In this document: positions 55,763 through 64,000 of the stretch, in pieces
How the letters are laid out: every line of letters begins with the position of its first letter
Numbering within the stretch: position 1 is the stretch's first letter
Virus record (IMG/VR): IMGVR_UViG_3300026197_000002
Coordinates: 1 to 64,000 of that record
Strand: one strand, 5' to 3'
Length of the DNA stretch: 64,000 nt
DNA from: a virus
Program-made: the position numbers and the translations under genes
The notes under the pieces: generated by a model
The model's database searches: none
What the model was told of the DNA's origin: nothing
What the model saw: only the letters and a program-made list of their open reading frames with translations

Positions 55763-58700
55763 CTATCTTTGTGTAGGTTTAACATTAGGCTTAACATTAT
55801 GTACTATAATTTGCTTATCAGCATCTTTATATGTAAGTCTAACAACTATCCAATCTGTATTAAACCTTTGTCTTTTATAAAACTTTTTATCTCCTAGAAC
55901 ACCCTCGTCTAATCTAAAATCATCTATTGGAGGTCTATTAAAATCTTTATTCCACAAGGTATTCTTAGTATCTTCTCTAATAATATTACAATGCCATTCA
56001 TCCATAGTTCTACGTAATGTAAGAGTATAATCTAACTTAATAGTTAATCTAGGATTTAATTGAACTGTTGGTGTAGTAAATTTCTCACACCACACTCTCA
56101 TAGTTTTAAAAGTATCATCATATTGTGGAATACCATTCTCATCTATAACTTGTGTATTCCAAAATATCTCTCTCCATTGTAACTTTTCAGGATTATAAAA
56201 TACATAATCTATAATACTATCATAAGTTATATCTCCAAAAGTATTATATTTTCCTCTATTATGCAAATATATTTTACTATCTTCTATTGCAAATAAGTTA
56301 GACTCTATATTATAATTATCATAAAAATACTTACCATTGTAGTCATGGAAAGATACTATCATATCTCTATCAGGATAATATGAACATATAAAACCTCCAC
56401 TGTTATACTCTGTTAATACTATTGGAGATACAGAAGTAACTTCTTTAATAGCATTATCTGATTCATCTAATACTATATCCCCTACTATAAGACTATTAAT
56501 AAAACTTGTATCTGCCAATCTATATACTCCTCGTATTTTTATATCATCATCTATATATGTATGATTAACACTATCATAGGTTTTAGCTAATATAATTCTA
56601 TTATTGTACTCATCATAAGCAACACTATATCCATTAGATGTAAAAGGATTATCTAAATCAATATTATTTACAATACGCTTATTACACCTAGTAACAGATG
56701 TAACACTTGTTGTTCCAGAAGAATCTCCTGATATATAATAATATTCATTGTCATAATCTGATACCCAACCCACAGGAGGTATATAATTAACAACACATCT
56801 TATACCATCTATATAAGATATACTTCTTTTGGGTATCGTAGTAATTCCTAGTACACTGTTGTATGTAGCAGTAACATTTACAGTTGCAACAGATATATCA
56901 GTTTCATAATGTGGTAAATATTTCTTCATATAATTACGCAAACCATTACCTGATATTTCTTTTAAATTATTACTACCAGCATACATAAACCATTTACCTT
57001 GTTGTGAATCAGGAAATACATATATCCCTTTGCTCAATAAACAACCTAATTGGTCTTGTGTGCCAGCATATCCATTTTGTGTAGTAATTATTTCTGTTGG
57101 TGGTATTGCAAATATATCTCCTGCTCCTAATTCTACTTTACCAGCACTTGTAGGTAATTCAGTTCTATCTTTAGTTATAAATAATCCCCTCTCTTGGTGT
57201 ATTAATAAATTAGGGAAATATTCTTGTATGTTGATAATCTCTCCCCTATTTCTAGCAGTCTGTTCATAAGAATCAGCGGATAACCACTTTTTCCAATTAA
57301 TTAAGGGAGATTCAGGTATTTGTTCTAAACTTCTTATTACTTTATATGGTAAAGATACTTCATTGAAATCTGATATAGGATTATATATGAAACTCTGTTT
57401 TAAATCATTTAAAAGATTCCAGAATGTATTATAACCTATATTATTAGGTTCTACTGTCCAATCATAATATGTATATATTTGTGAATCATAATCACCAAAT
57501 AATGTATCTAGTGATTGTTTGGGAAAATATCTACTACCCAAATCTCCACCTAATTCATAACGCAATTGTAAATTATAATTACTTTCAGCACAATGAGATA
57601 TTACATTTCTTAACCCTCCTAATGACCCGCTATCTTGTGTAGTTTGAGAAGGATAATTCTTAGAATATGTTATATAATTATATTGTCCTTGATAACAATC
57701 TCCACCTAATATATCTGTACCTGATGAACCTGAATTATAATATCCTGTACTTACAAGTGTTTGAGAATCATAAGTAGAATAACAATCTTCCCTAGCAGAT
57801 TTTAATACGCATAAATGATTTGGAACATTAATACTAGCATTAGTAGCATCATTTGTACCTACGCTAGGATATACCATAGTATCTTGAAATTCAAAATCTT
57901 CTGTATATACACCATCATTATATACTTGTAAATATAATGTAGATTCAGAAGATTCATTTCTAAATGTTGCAAAACCTACATCTGAATTACTATTAGTAGA
58001 CATGTATTGATAATTATCAATCCTTCTATTTTTTTGTGAATCTGTTATAGCAGAACTAGAGTTTAATAATGATTGAACAGGACTATATTCAACAGTTTTT
58101 CTATCAACAGTTCCTGTAGAACCTTCTTCAACAGTTGCTGTTGTTTCATACTTACAAACACCTTCTATATAAGGTTCTATTAATCCAGGTAATCCATATC
58201 TAGTATCAAAAGAGTTAAATCTTAAATATTCATGATTATTGGCACCTGATATAGCTTCATCAACTATAAACCTATCTTCATTACCTGATAATGCAGGAGT
58301 AGGTGTACCATTATAATCAATATTCCAATTACCTCCCGTAGTCCATAATTCAGATACATCATAACCACCAGATGTACCAGGCGTTGCTACCATATTACCT
58401 AACCCCATACCATATACAGTGCTATTACTACTATCTCTCTTACTATATAATATTTCCCAATACCTAACATCAGAAGGGATGTTAGTTACATTAGTTACAT
58501 TTATTCCTAATATTGGTAATTCAATTTTGTATATATCAGAATTAGTAGGTCTAAGATTATCATATAGGTATCTCTGTGAAGGAAACCTATGATGTCTAAC
58601 ATTATTTCCTGCTAAACTAGGAAAGCCTGGGGGATATTGTTCATTACTATTTTCCCAATATCCCATATCACCACCTGTAACACCTGTAACAGTATCTTGT

Positions 58701-59923
58701 ACTTGAAATCTTTTTTTATTAGACCATCCACCTGATTGAGCTTGTGTTAATACCGTAGTATCTGATGCAGTAGGAGTTCTACCAGGTATATGAAAAGCTC
58801 TTGAATATGTACCATCATTGTACCAGAATCTAATATAAAATGAATATACCTCTCCTGCCATAAACCCATTAAACTCTTGTAAAGCATTCATTTCTTCAGC
58901 AGAAGATGTATTTGATGGAAAATTTATTGACCTATAATCTACAATTGTCCAACCTATTGATATATTATTAGCAAATTGTTGATAATCTAATGTGTCTTTT
59001 TGTTCTAAATTAGCTCCATATAATCTATCATTTAAAAGAGCTAATGATTTAACTTTATTATATCTGATTTCAGGAACTAATAAATCTTCAACTGTGGTAT
59101 TATTATAGTTATTAAGAGATGTAATTAATATAGATTTAGTACTACTATTATAAGATATTAAATCTGATTTATAAGCTAATAATCCTGTACCACCATTAAA
59201 TAATACTCCTACTTTAATAAAATCATAACGAGTATCTAAATTAGTAAATGTAGCAGTTATAGCTTTATCAGTAATTTGATTACCTGCATCACCCTCATAT
59301 TGTTCACCACTTAAACCAGGTGCTGCAAAATCTCCTGATACTATATAAATAGGATTACTAACATTATATTCAGATGTTTCTGTATCAATAGTTGCATAAC
59401 TATATGTAATATAATATGTACCACTACGTAACAAACCTTCTTTTGATATACCTGTTGTAATATTAGCTATATTACTACTAGGAAACATCTCTATATCATT
59501 AGGGTCATCAGCATTAGTAACTATATTAGACGTAGGAGTACCAATATTTATAACCTTAGGTGTATTAAAATCATCTGTAAATGCTACAATAATTTCATTA
59601 TCATTATTAAATTCAGATTTACCTACCACAGGATAATCAGCATTAAAGTTTAATGAAGCTATTATACCACCTACGTCTGTAATTTGTGTTACAGTTAAAT
59701 CAGGTTTCTGCAAGTAGATACTAGGAGTAGTAGTAAAGATTATACTATATTGTCCTAGAGGTACTACTCCTATAATAGTACCTGTTACAGTAGATATAAG
59801 ATTATTACCTAATTCATTAGACGCTTCATCTAATGATTCAGATAATACTATATTTTTAGCAAAGTTTACTTCACCTTCTTGCCTTCTATGAGGACTCCTA
59901 TCTTGTTGAATACCTTTTACCAT
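55763..59923 (-). CDS. Tail muzzle protein, 1386 aa
   Basis: The size, the predominantly beta composition and the place between the adaptor-like gene and the cargo genes match the muzzle (tail tube end) protein of phiCrAss001. The N-terminal sequence (Arg-Ser-Pro-His-Arg-Arg-Gln-Glu-Gly-Glu-Val-Asn-Phe-Ala-Lys-Asn) is followed by repeated Gly/Asn/Thr-rich strands consistent with beta-propeller and barrel domains. Cysteines near residues 710-760 might form a local site. It probably closes the tail channel and opens upon host contact. It overlaps the upstream gene by 7 nt. Confidence 0.75.
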   Translation of the reverse strand: MVKGIQQDRSPHRRQEGEVNFAKNIVLSESLDEASNELGNNLISTVTGTIIGVVPLGQYSIIFTTTPSIYLQKPDLTVTQITDVGGIIASLNFNADYPVVGKSEFNNDNEIIVAFTDDFNTPKVINIGTPTSNIVTNADDPNDIEMFPSSNIANITTGISKEGLLRSGTYYITYSYATIDTETSEYNVSNPIYIVSGDFAAPGLSGEQYEGDAGNQITDKAITATFTNLDTRYDFIKVGVLFNGGTGLLAYKSDLISYNSSTKSILITSLNNYNNTTVEDLLVPEIRYNKVKSLALLNDRLYGANLEQKDTLDYQQFANNISIGWTIVDYRSINFPSNTSSAEEMNALQEFNGFMAGEVYSFYIRFWYNDGTYSRAFHIPGRTPTASDTTVLTQAQSGGWSNKKRFQVQDTVTGVTGGDMGYWENSNEQYPPGFPSLAGNNVRHHRFPSQRYLYDNLRPTNSDIYKIELPILGINVTNVTNIPSDVRYWEILYSKRDSSNSTVYGMGLGNMVATPGTSGGYDVSELWTTGGNWNIDYNGTPTPALSGNEDRFIVDEAISGANNHEYLRFNSFDTRYGLPGLIEPYIEGVCKYETTATVEEGSTGTVDRKTVEYSPVQSLLNSSSAITDSQKNRRIDNYQYMSTNSNSDVGFATFRNESSESTLYLQVYNDGVYTEDFEFQDTMVYPSVGTNDATNASINVPNHLCVLKSAREDCYSTYDSQTLVSTGYYNSGSSGTDILGGDCYQGQYNYITYSKNYPSQTTQDSGSLGGLRNVISHCAESNYNLQLRYELGGDLGSRYFPKQSLDTLFGDYDSQIYTYYDWTVEPNNIGYNTFWNLLNDLKQSFIYNPISDFNEVSLPYKVIRSLEQIPESPLINWKKWLSADSYEQTARNRGEIINIQEYFPNLLIHQERGLFITKDRTELPTSAGKVELGAGDIFAIPPTEIITTQNGYAGTQDQLGCLLSKGIYVFPDSQQGKWFMYAGSNNLKEISGNGLRNYMKKYLPHYETDISVATVNVTATYNSVLGITTIPKRSISYIDGIRCVVNYIPPVGWVSDYDNEYYYISGDSSGTTSVTSVTRCNKRIVNNIDLDNPFTSNGYSVAYDEYNNRIILAKTYDSVNHTYIDDDIKIRGVYRLADTSFINSLIVGDIVLDESDNAIKEVTSVSPIVLTEYNSGGFICSYYPDRDMIVSFHDYNGKYFYDNYNIESNLFAIEDSKIYLHNRGKYNTFGDITYDSIIDYVFYNPEKLQWREIFWNTQVIDENGIPQYDDTFKTMRVWCEKFTTPTVQLNPRLTIKLDYTLTLRRTMDEWHCNIIREDTKNTLWNKDFNRPPIDDFRLDEGVLGDKKFYKRQRFNTDWIVVRLTYKDADKQIIVHNVKPNVKPTQR

Positions 59924-60792
59924 TCTTGTTGTGTTCTAGTAATACTTCTTTCTGTATAAATACTTTCTGCATTATGTCTATAAAAATCTTCAATATTCCA
60001 ATCAGGTATGAGTTTAACAAACTCTGATGAGAAACTTCTAATTTGGTCTGATGATGGAAATGATATAGCTACCCTAGCAGCCAATACAGCTTCCTCATAT
60101 AATTGTTTTAATAACATAAATCCTTGACCACCTCTAAATACCGGATGTTCGTAACCCCTACCTACCATCTTTTGTAATACATAATAATACATAGCATCTC
60201 TAAGATGTGCTGAATCAGGTATCATTGGAAAATTATCACAATCTAAATACCAAGTCATAAAATCTATTTCAACAATTCCTTCTTCAAATGAGAACTTATA
60301 AGCATCTCCATCTATATAATAATATTCTGATATAGTAGTGCTAGGTTGAACACGTTGTAATGTTAATCCTGTATCTCTATTATCTACCAAACTTGTAGAT
60401 ATTTGATTACCATCTTCATCAAATTTAATAGTTCTATTTATATAAAGCCTGTCAGTCCAAGTTGTTGCTGTACTTTCCTGTGAATCCCTAGTATCTTCTG
60501 AAATACCCCAGCGTCTATTAGAATTATGATTACGTACATCAGCACCATAACGTAACCTACAACCTTTGTGAGTTACTGCAATAGTTCTATATACAGGACA
60601 TGGAATATATGCTGTATGGTCAGACACATTTAAACTAATATTACCTCTTATTAATGTAGGTTCACAATTAATCTTTTCCATAACTTCAGCTATCCAACCT
60701 TTCATAGCAGAAATGTCATAGTTTGCATCTTTACCTATATCTGTAATAATTTTAAATATTACAGTCTTAACTGATGTATAACGTTCTATCAT
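59917..60792 (-). CDS. Tail ring/adaptor protein, 291 aa
   Basis: Gene position directly upstream of the muzzle gene and a length near 290 fit the crAss-like ring protein related to the P22 gp4/tail-tubular A adaptor family. Residues 20-45 form helices (Lys-Gly-Trp-Ile-Ala-Glu-Val-Met-Glu-Lys-Ile), then a strand-rich core, a helical region (200-235) and an aromatic C-terminal tail, the usual order in such adaptors. It should sit between portal and muzzle in the tail. Confidence 0.7.
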   Translation of the reverse strand: MIERYTSVKTVIFKIITDIGKDANYDISAMKGWIAEVMEKINCEPTLIRGNISLNVSDHTAYIPCPVYRTIAVTHKGCRLRYGADVRNHNSNRRWGISEDTRDSQESTATTWTDRLYINRTIKFDEDGNQISTSLVDNRDTGLTLQRVQPSTTISEYYYIDGDAYKFSFEEGIVEIDFMTWYLDCDNFPMIPDSAHLRDAMYYYVLQKMVGRGYEHPVFRGGQGFMLLKQLYEEAVLAARVAISFPSSDQIRSFSSEFVKLIPDWNIEDFYRHNAESIYTERSITRTQQEW

Positions 60793-60804
60793 TGTTATCT
60801 ATAT

Positions 60805-61362
60805 TTAACGTACAAAATTCTTCCTTCTATTAATCTTTTTATATTTATGTATTAAATTAGAATTAGCATTATTAGCTTTAACTAATAAACCCTTAGCACC
60901 AAGTTTATCAGGAGTATTATTATTAGTAGGTTTAAAGTTATGCCACATTCTACCAAATTCCCCCTTATCCCAATTAAATCTTAAAAACCTATTATTATCA
61001 TATAATACTAACCACTTCTCACCATCAGGTGCTGTTTTTTTATTATAAGGAGTTCCTCCTCTAGCTATAATACTCCTTTTAATCTCATTAGATTTTCCCC
61101 AATTAACCTTAGCATTTTTAACTTTATTTTCATCATTTAAAGAAAATACCTTTTCACAATTAATTACATTAATAGACCCAACAGTTCTACCTAATGAAAA
61201 TGATTTACCTTGATAAATGATTTTATCTAATGCTTTTTTCATCATTCTTTCAGCAATTAATCTAAATAGATTATATTGCATAATATCTTTTACCTTATTT
61301 TTTTTAGCTTTATTTTTATACCATTTATAAATATCAGTAAAAGTAACACTTTTATTTCCCAT
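60805..61362 (-). CDS. Structural-cluster basic protein, 185 aa
   Basis: The protein is highly basic with a helical N-terminal 50 residues and a strand-rich middle containing Gly-Arg-Thr-Val-Gly-Ser-Ile-Asn-Val-Ile, Val-Asn-Trp-Gly-Lys-Ser and Phe-Leu-Arg-Phe-Asn-Trp-Asp-Lys. I recall similar proteins next to tail genes of many Bacteroidota phages, without assigned function. Charge suggests contact with DNA or the inner tail channel. Confidence 0.6.
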   Translation of the reverse strand: MGNKSVTFTDIYKWYKNKAKKNKVKDIMQYNLFRLIAERMMKKALDKIIYQGKSFSLGRTVGSINVINCEKVFSLNDENKVKNAKVNWGKSNEIKRSIIARGGTPYNKKTAPDGEKWLVLYDNNRFLRFNWDKGEFGRMWHNFKPTNNNTPDKLGAKGLLVKANNANSNLIHKYKKINRRKNFVR

Positions 61363-61380
61363 AATTTTATCTATTATTTA

Positions 61381-62001
61381 TTACCTTAAATCTTCATCAA
61401 TTTCAGCATGTTGTGTTTGTGGTTGTAATGGTGTTAGTAATCTATAAATATTACTAATAATTTGTGATGCCATATCATCTGAAACATGTAACTTATCAGG
61501 TTTACAATCAGAACAATCATATTCTTCAAGAGATAATGGGTCATCATATACCGCTACAATATTTATTTTAGTTAATAATTGATTATTCAATATATATACA
61601 TAATCATTAATTAATGTCCACCTTAAATCTTTAGATGTCCATTTACTGTGCTTAAAAAATGGTATCTCTTGTGGATTAATATAACCTATCCAATTAAGTA
61701 AATCTACAGTAGATACTTTATATTGAGGCATTCCCTCTATATTAATAGCTGTTGGTATTTGTAATTTAGTCTTTAATGCAGCACATATAGGTAAATTACA
61801 TTCATTAGCTAATGTAGAAGATTCTAATTCAAATGTAATAGATGATTCATACTTAGAAGGGTCATCCCCCTTCTTAATACGCTGCTTCAACATCCTAGCC
61901 CTTTCTTGAACAACCAATTTACCTATTGTATTAATAATAGATTCATCAGTATCTCTGCCTAAAATGTTTATAATCTCATATTCTATTTCTTTAATTGTCA
62001 T
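61381..62001 (-). CDS. Tail ring protein, 206 aa
   Basis: The layout fits a ring protein in the crAss-like tail cluster: an N-terminal helix pair with Val-Gln-Glu-Arg-Ala-Arg-Met-Leu-Lys-Gln-Arg, a beta core with Phe-Lys-His-Ser-Lys-Trp-Thr-Ser-Lys-Asp and Ile-Val-Ala-Val-Tyr-Asp-Asp-Pro (about 150-157), and a helical C-terminus. Similar proteins are predicted in most Crassvirales. It overlaps the preceding gene by 11 nt. Confidence 0.65.
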   Translation of the reverse strand: MTIKEIEYEIINILGRDTDESIINTIGKLVVQERARMLKQRIKKGDDPSKYESSITFELESSTLANECNLPICAALKTKLQIPTAINIEGMPQYKVSTVDLLNWIGYINPQEIPFFKHSKWTSKDLRWTLINDYVYILNNQLLTKINIVAVYDDPLSLEEYDCSDCKPDKLHVSDDMASQIISNIYRLLTPLQPQTQHAEIDEDLR

Positions 62002-62308
62002 CTTTTAAATCATATTTATCTGTATAATTAAACCCATATTCCTCTATATACTTACTAAAATCTACTGCAAAGAAATCACTACAAGTAGGAACTTCTGTAA
62101 TTTTACCACCTAATTCCATAAAGGCAAAAAATGCCCATTTTAATAATTCTAAATCAAAAGTTCTAACCCATAAAGGGTCTTTTGCAGTAATCTCTTCTAA
62201 TGACCAAAATTTATTAAATAAAACATCCATATCTATAACATCCCAAAATGTTTTATTAAAATGTTCTGTTAATATAGGAGCTTCATTATTTTCTATTAAT
62301 AATTCCAT
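61991..62308 (-). CDS. Hypothetical structural-cluster protein, 105 aa
   Basis: I chose ATG 62308 (leader TTAAAAAT), just after the preceding stop; the longer frame from 62356 would overlap the gene before it by 44 nt. The product is aromatic and acidic with helices. No family is recognised; its conserved position between ring genes suggests a virion or assembly role. Confidence 0.5.
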   Translation of the reverse strand: MELLIENNEAPILTEHFNKTFWDVIDMDVLFNKFWSLEEITAKDPLWVRTFDLELLKWAFFAFMELGGKITEVPTCSDFFAVDFSKYIEEYGFNYTDKYDLKDDN

Positions 62309-62312
62309 ATTT

Positions 62313-62873
62313 TTAACATCCACAAGGTTTATAACAATCATCACAATATGTCGCAATACGTGATACTAATTTTACTAAATTAGAAGAATCTTCACTATAT
62401 GCTGCTATCTCATCAATAGTAGTAATTACAGCAGATTCTGTCTGAACATCTGTCCAATAATGGTCTAACTTAACCATATAATTAAGAACTGTAAATAATA
62501 TTACTTTATCTTTATCATAACATTTATAACAATCATTACATAAATTATTCTCTATTAAATTCTTAGTAATCTTTAACATACAATTTAATAAAGATTGATA
62601 AGAACCAACAAGTATATAATATACATTACTAGCATGATAACCTGTAAATTCTATAAGATATAACCCTTCATCTAGTTCAAACTCATAACTTGTAGAAGTA
62701 TCTACATTAACATAGGTAGTACTAGATGTTACTGTTAAATCTAAATTTACTAATTTAGCTGTTATAGTTGGAGTAGTTGTACCCGTTAAATCAGCAGGAG
62801 TAATAATAGTATATTTAGAGGCTGTGTCTTTAGTTATTGTATGAACAAATGTATTTATTGTAATATTTGCCAT
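62313..62873 (-). CDS. Hypothetical structural-cluster protein, 186 aa
   Basis: The N-terminal 90 residues are a Thr/Val-rich beta domain resembling a small virion beta-sandwich. The C-terminal half is helical with Cys pairs (Cys-Asn-Asp-Cys-Tyr-Lys-Cys near 113-118 and Cys-Asp-Asp-Cys-Tyr-Lys-Pro-Cys-Gly-Cys at the end), suggesting metal or disulfide links. The leader is AATAAT-ATG. It is probably a minor tail or neck protein, by position only. Confidence 0.55.
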   Translation of the reverse strand: MANITINTFVHTITKDTASKYTIITPADLTGTTTPTITAKLVNLDLTVTSSTTYVNVDTSTSYEFELDEGLYLIEFTGYHASNVYYILVGSYQSLLNCMLKITKNLIENNLCNDCYKCYDKDKVILFTVLNYMVKLDHYWTDVQTESAVITTIDEIAAYSEDSSNLVKLVSRIATYCDDCYKPCGC

Positions 62874-62885
62874 TATTGTTTAATT

Positions 62886-64000
62886 TTATGGTTCTAATTG
62901 AGTACTAATAGCCTTAGCTTGCATATCTTGATATTGCATTTCTAATGCTGCAATATCTACTGCTCTATCTACTATATTCTGATGTAAGGCTTCATTGAGT
63001 TCCGAGTTCCACCCAGACCTTAAATTTATAGGTCTAGGTATTCTTATATAATCTAGGTAAACCTTGTTGATAGATACATTATCTGCAACATATAGTATAA
63101 TATTATTATTAGTCCTATTATATAAAGGTCTATCTTTACTAGGCTTATCTATTGGAGAATCTATATATTCATAAGTCTTTTTTATATCAATATTTCTACC
63201 TATACCTGTACCTTCAAAAGGAATATTTGCTAAATTTACATTTCTAGTAGTATATTGAACAGCATTAAATATACCCCTACTTCTATAATCATTTATAATA
63301 TAATAATTAGAATCAGTAGGTGTAACACTATATGAAGCACCTCCTGAATTAATTTCTAATTCCATAAACTTACCACTTGCATAAGTTTCATCATCTGATA
63401 CAAATATAAAACTATTAGGGTAATATAAATCATCAAATCTTTCCCAATATACTTCTAAGTTTAGAAATTCATCTAATAAGAATGTATCAGCAGGATTATT
63501 ACGTATAGCTGATGCAGTAGTAATATCTAATCTATTTTCTCTATTTAAGAAATCAAGTATATGATTAACTACATGGTAAGCATCATTCCAACTTTCAATA
63601 GTCCAATTATAATCTGATGAATCAAATAATGTTATAGGAGTACCTGATTGGTCATAGTTAATCTTAATAGTATAACTATTTAATGTAGCAAACATATCTT
63701 TATTCATTGGTACAATAGATATAAATTTATCTACATTTGAATCTGTTATATTATTACCTGATAAAGGATTACATTTATTTCCAGCATCAATATCAGGTTT
63801 AACGTTTACTGTATATAAATGATTACCAGGTAGTTGAAAATAAAAAGTGTTTACGTGAGGTTCAAATAAATGATGAGGTTCTTTAATAACATAACAATCT
63901 AACACTCTATTTTTAGTAAGAATATTAGAAAAATCTTCACTATTCTTATCTATCTTATTACCATGTAATTTCCATTGAGATTCTATAACCCCTAATTGAC
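62886..64000 (-). CDS. Tail ring protein, partial (371 codons seen)
   Basis: The reading frame stays open to the window edge. A GTG at 63903-63905 could serve as a start, but 31 coding-like codons precede it (Gln-Leu-Gly-Val-Ile-Glu-Ser-Gln), so the true start lies beyond 64000. The product is mostly beta with a conserved-looking C-terminal segment (Arg-Ile-Pro-Arg-Pro-Ile-Asn-Leu, then Glu-Ala-Leu-His-Gln-Asn-Ile-Val-Asp-Arg-Ala-Val). I recall that arrangement at the end of crAss-like ring proteins. It is the first gene of the visible part of the late operon. Confidence 0.65.
   Translation of the reverse strand, partial: QLGVIESQWKLHGNKIDKNSEDFSNILTKNRVLDCYVIKEPHHLFEPHVNTFYFQLPGNHLYTVNVKPDIDAGNKCNPLSGNNITDSNVDKFISIVPMNKDMFATLNSYTIKINYDQSGTPITLFDSSDYNWTIESWNDAYHVVNHILDFLNRENRLDITTASAIRNNPADTFLLDEFLNLEVYWERFDDLYYPNSFIFVSDDETYASGKFMELEINSGGASYSVTPTDSNYYIINDYRSRGIFNAVQYTTRNVNLANIPFEGTGIGRNIDIKKTYEYIDSPIDKPSKDRPLYNRTNNNIILYVADNVSINKVYLDYIRIPRPINLRSGWNSELNEALHQNIVDRAVDIAALEMQYQDMQAKAISTQLEP

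Noticed and set aside
62886-63905. Complete 339-residue protein with a GTG start at 63905
   Set aside because: The same frame is open and coding-like to the window edge, so the gene is best treated as cut at its 5' end.
1-64000. CRISPR arrays and tRNA genes
   Set aside because: I saw no regularly spaced direct repeats and no cloverleaf with acceptor, T-loop (GGTTCRA) and anticodon features in the intergenic gaps, which are all short; a covariance-model search would be needed to be certain.
1-64000. Reassigned stop codon, known in some crAss-like phages
   Set aside because: Large genes run without in-frame TAG or TGA, and TAG, TGA and TAA all end genes cleanly at expected positions (for example TAG at 8014-8016 and 19612-19614).

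Overview
The window reads as about two thirds of the genome of a crAss-like phage (Crassvirales) infecting a Bacteroidota host. Three things support this: (1) a very A+T-rich sequence packed into two blocks that converge near position 31,850; (2) a plus-strand block with family B DNA polymerase, DnaB-like helicase, TOPRIM primase, SF2 helicase, Sak4-like ATPase and PD-(D/E)XK nuclease; (3) a minus-strand block of tail-ring, muzzle and virion-cargo genes ending in a giant virion RNA polymerase polyprotein. Start codons lack Shine-Dalgarno sequences and are typically preceded by an A/T stretch such as TAAAATT-ATG, as is usual in Bacteroidota. Standard stop codons are used and I found no tRNA or CRISPR array.

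Layout, plus strand. 1-6.8 kb is an accessory region of small genes, many with 4-nt ATGA overlaps. It holds a leucine-rich-repeat protein, a nucleotidyltransferase-like protein, a 23-residue membrane miniprotein, and gene debris (a MYG1-like fragment and a partial copy of a neighbouring gene). 6.8-10.2 kb carries a lipoprotein, an endolysin-like protein and a lytic-transglycosylase-like protein. 10.2-13.2 kb is small unknown genes plus a second nucleotidyltransferase-like protein. 13.2-23.3 kb is the replication core. 23.3-31.8 kb is small genes with zinc ribbons, a Gly/Tyr-repeat protein, the PD-(D/E)XK nuclease, a DUF3310 protein and a MazG-like pyrophosphohydrolase.

Layout, minus strand. 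From 64 kb down to 31.9 kb there is apparently one long operon: a ring protein cut by the window edge, small neck/tail proteins, an adaptor/ring protein, the 1386-residue muzzle protein, two cargo proteins, a 5392-residue polyprotein with the DxDxD active-site signature of the RNA polymerase (Asp-Tyr-Asp-Val-Asp, residues 3847-3851), and a 1124-residue protein with a late hydrophobic segment. By analogy with characterised crAss-like phages, the last four are probably packaged in the capsid and delivered into the host, where the polymerase would transcribe early genes. A hairpin with T-tracts on both sides separates the two converging blocks.

The most striking unexplained structure lies between the DNA polymerase and SF2 helicase genes. 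A four-helix membrane protein gene ends in a canonical -1 slippery heptamer (A AAA AAG) directly before its stop codon. A perfect 13-bp stem with a nested 7-bp stem begins 4 nt downstream, and a 315-codon open frame continues in the -1 frame with no good start codon of its own. This looks like programmed -1 frameshifting that makes a 506-residue membrane-anchored coiled-coil protein next to the replication genes. Other points of interest are tandem duplicated modules and a degraded HExxH-like site in the giant polyprotein, a shared N-terminal module on two repeat proteins, hairpins in the early coding part of several genes, a candidate small RNA, and a terminator fused to a start codon.
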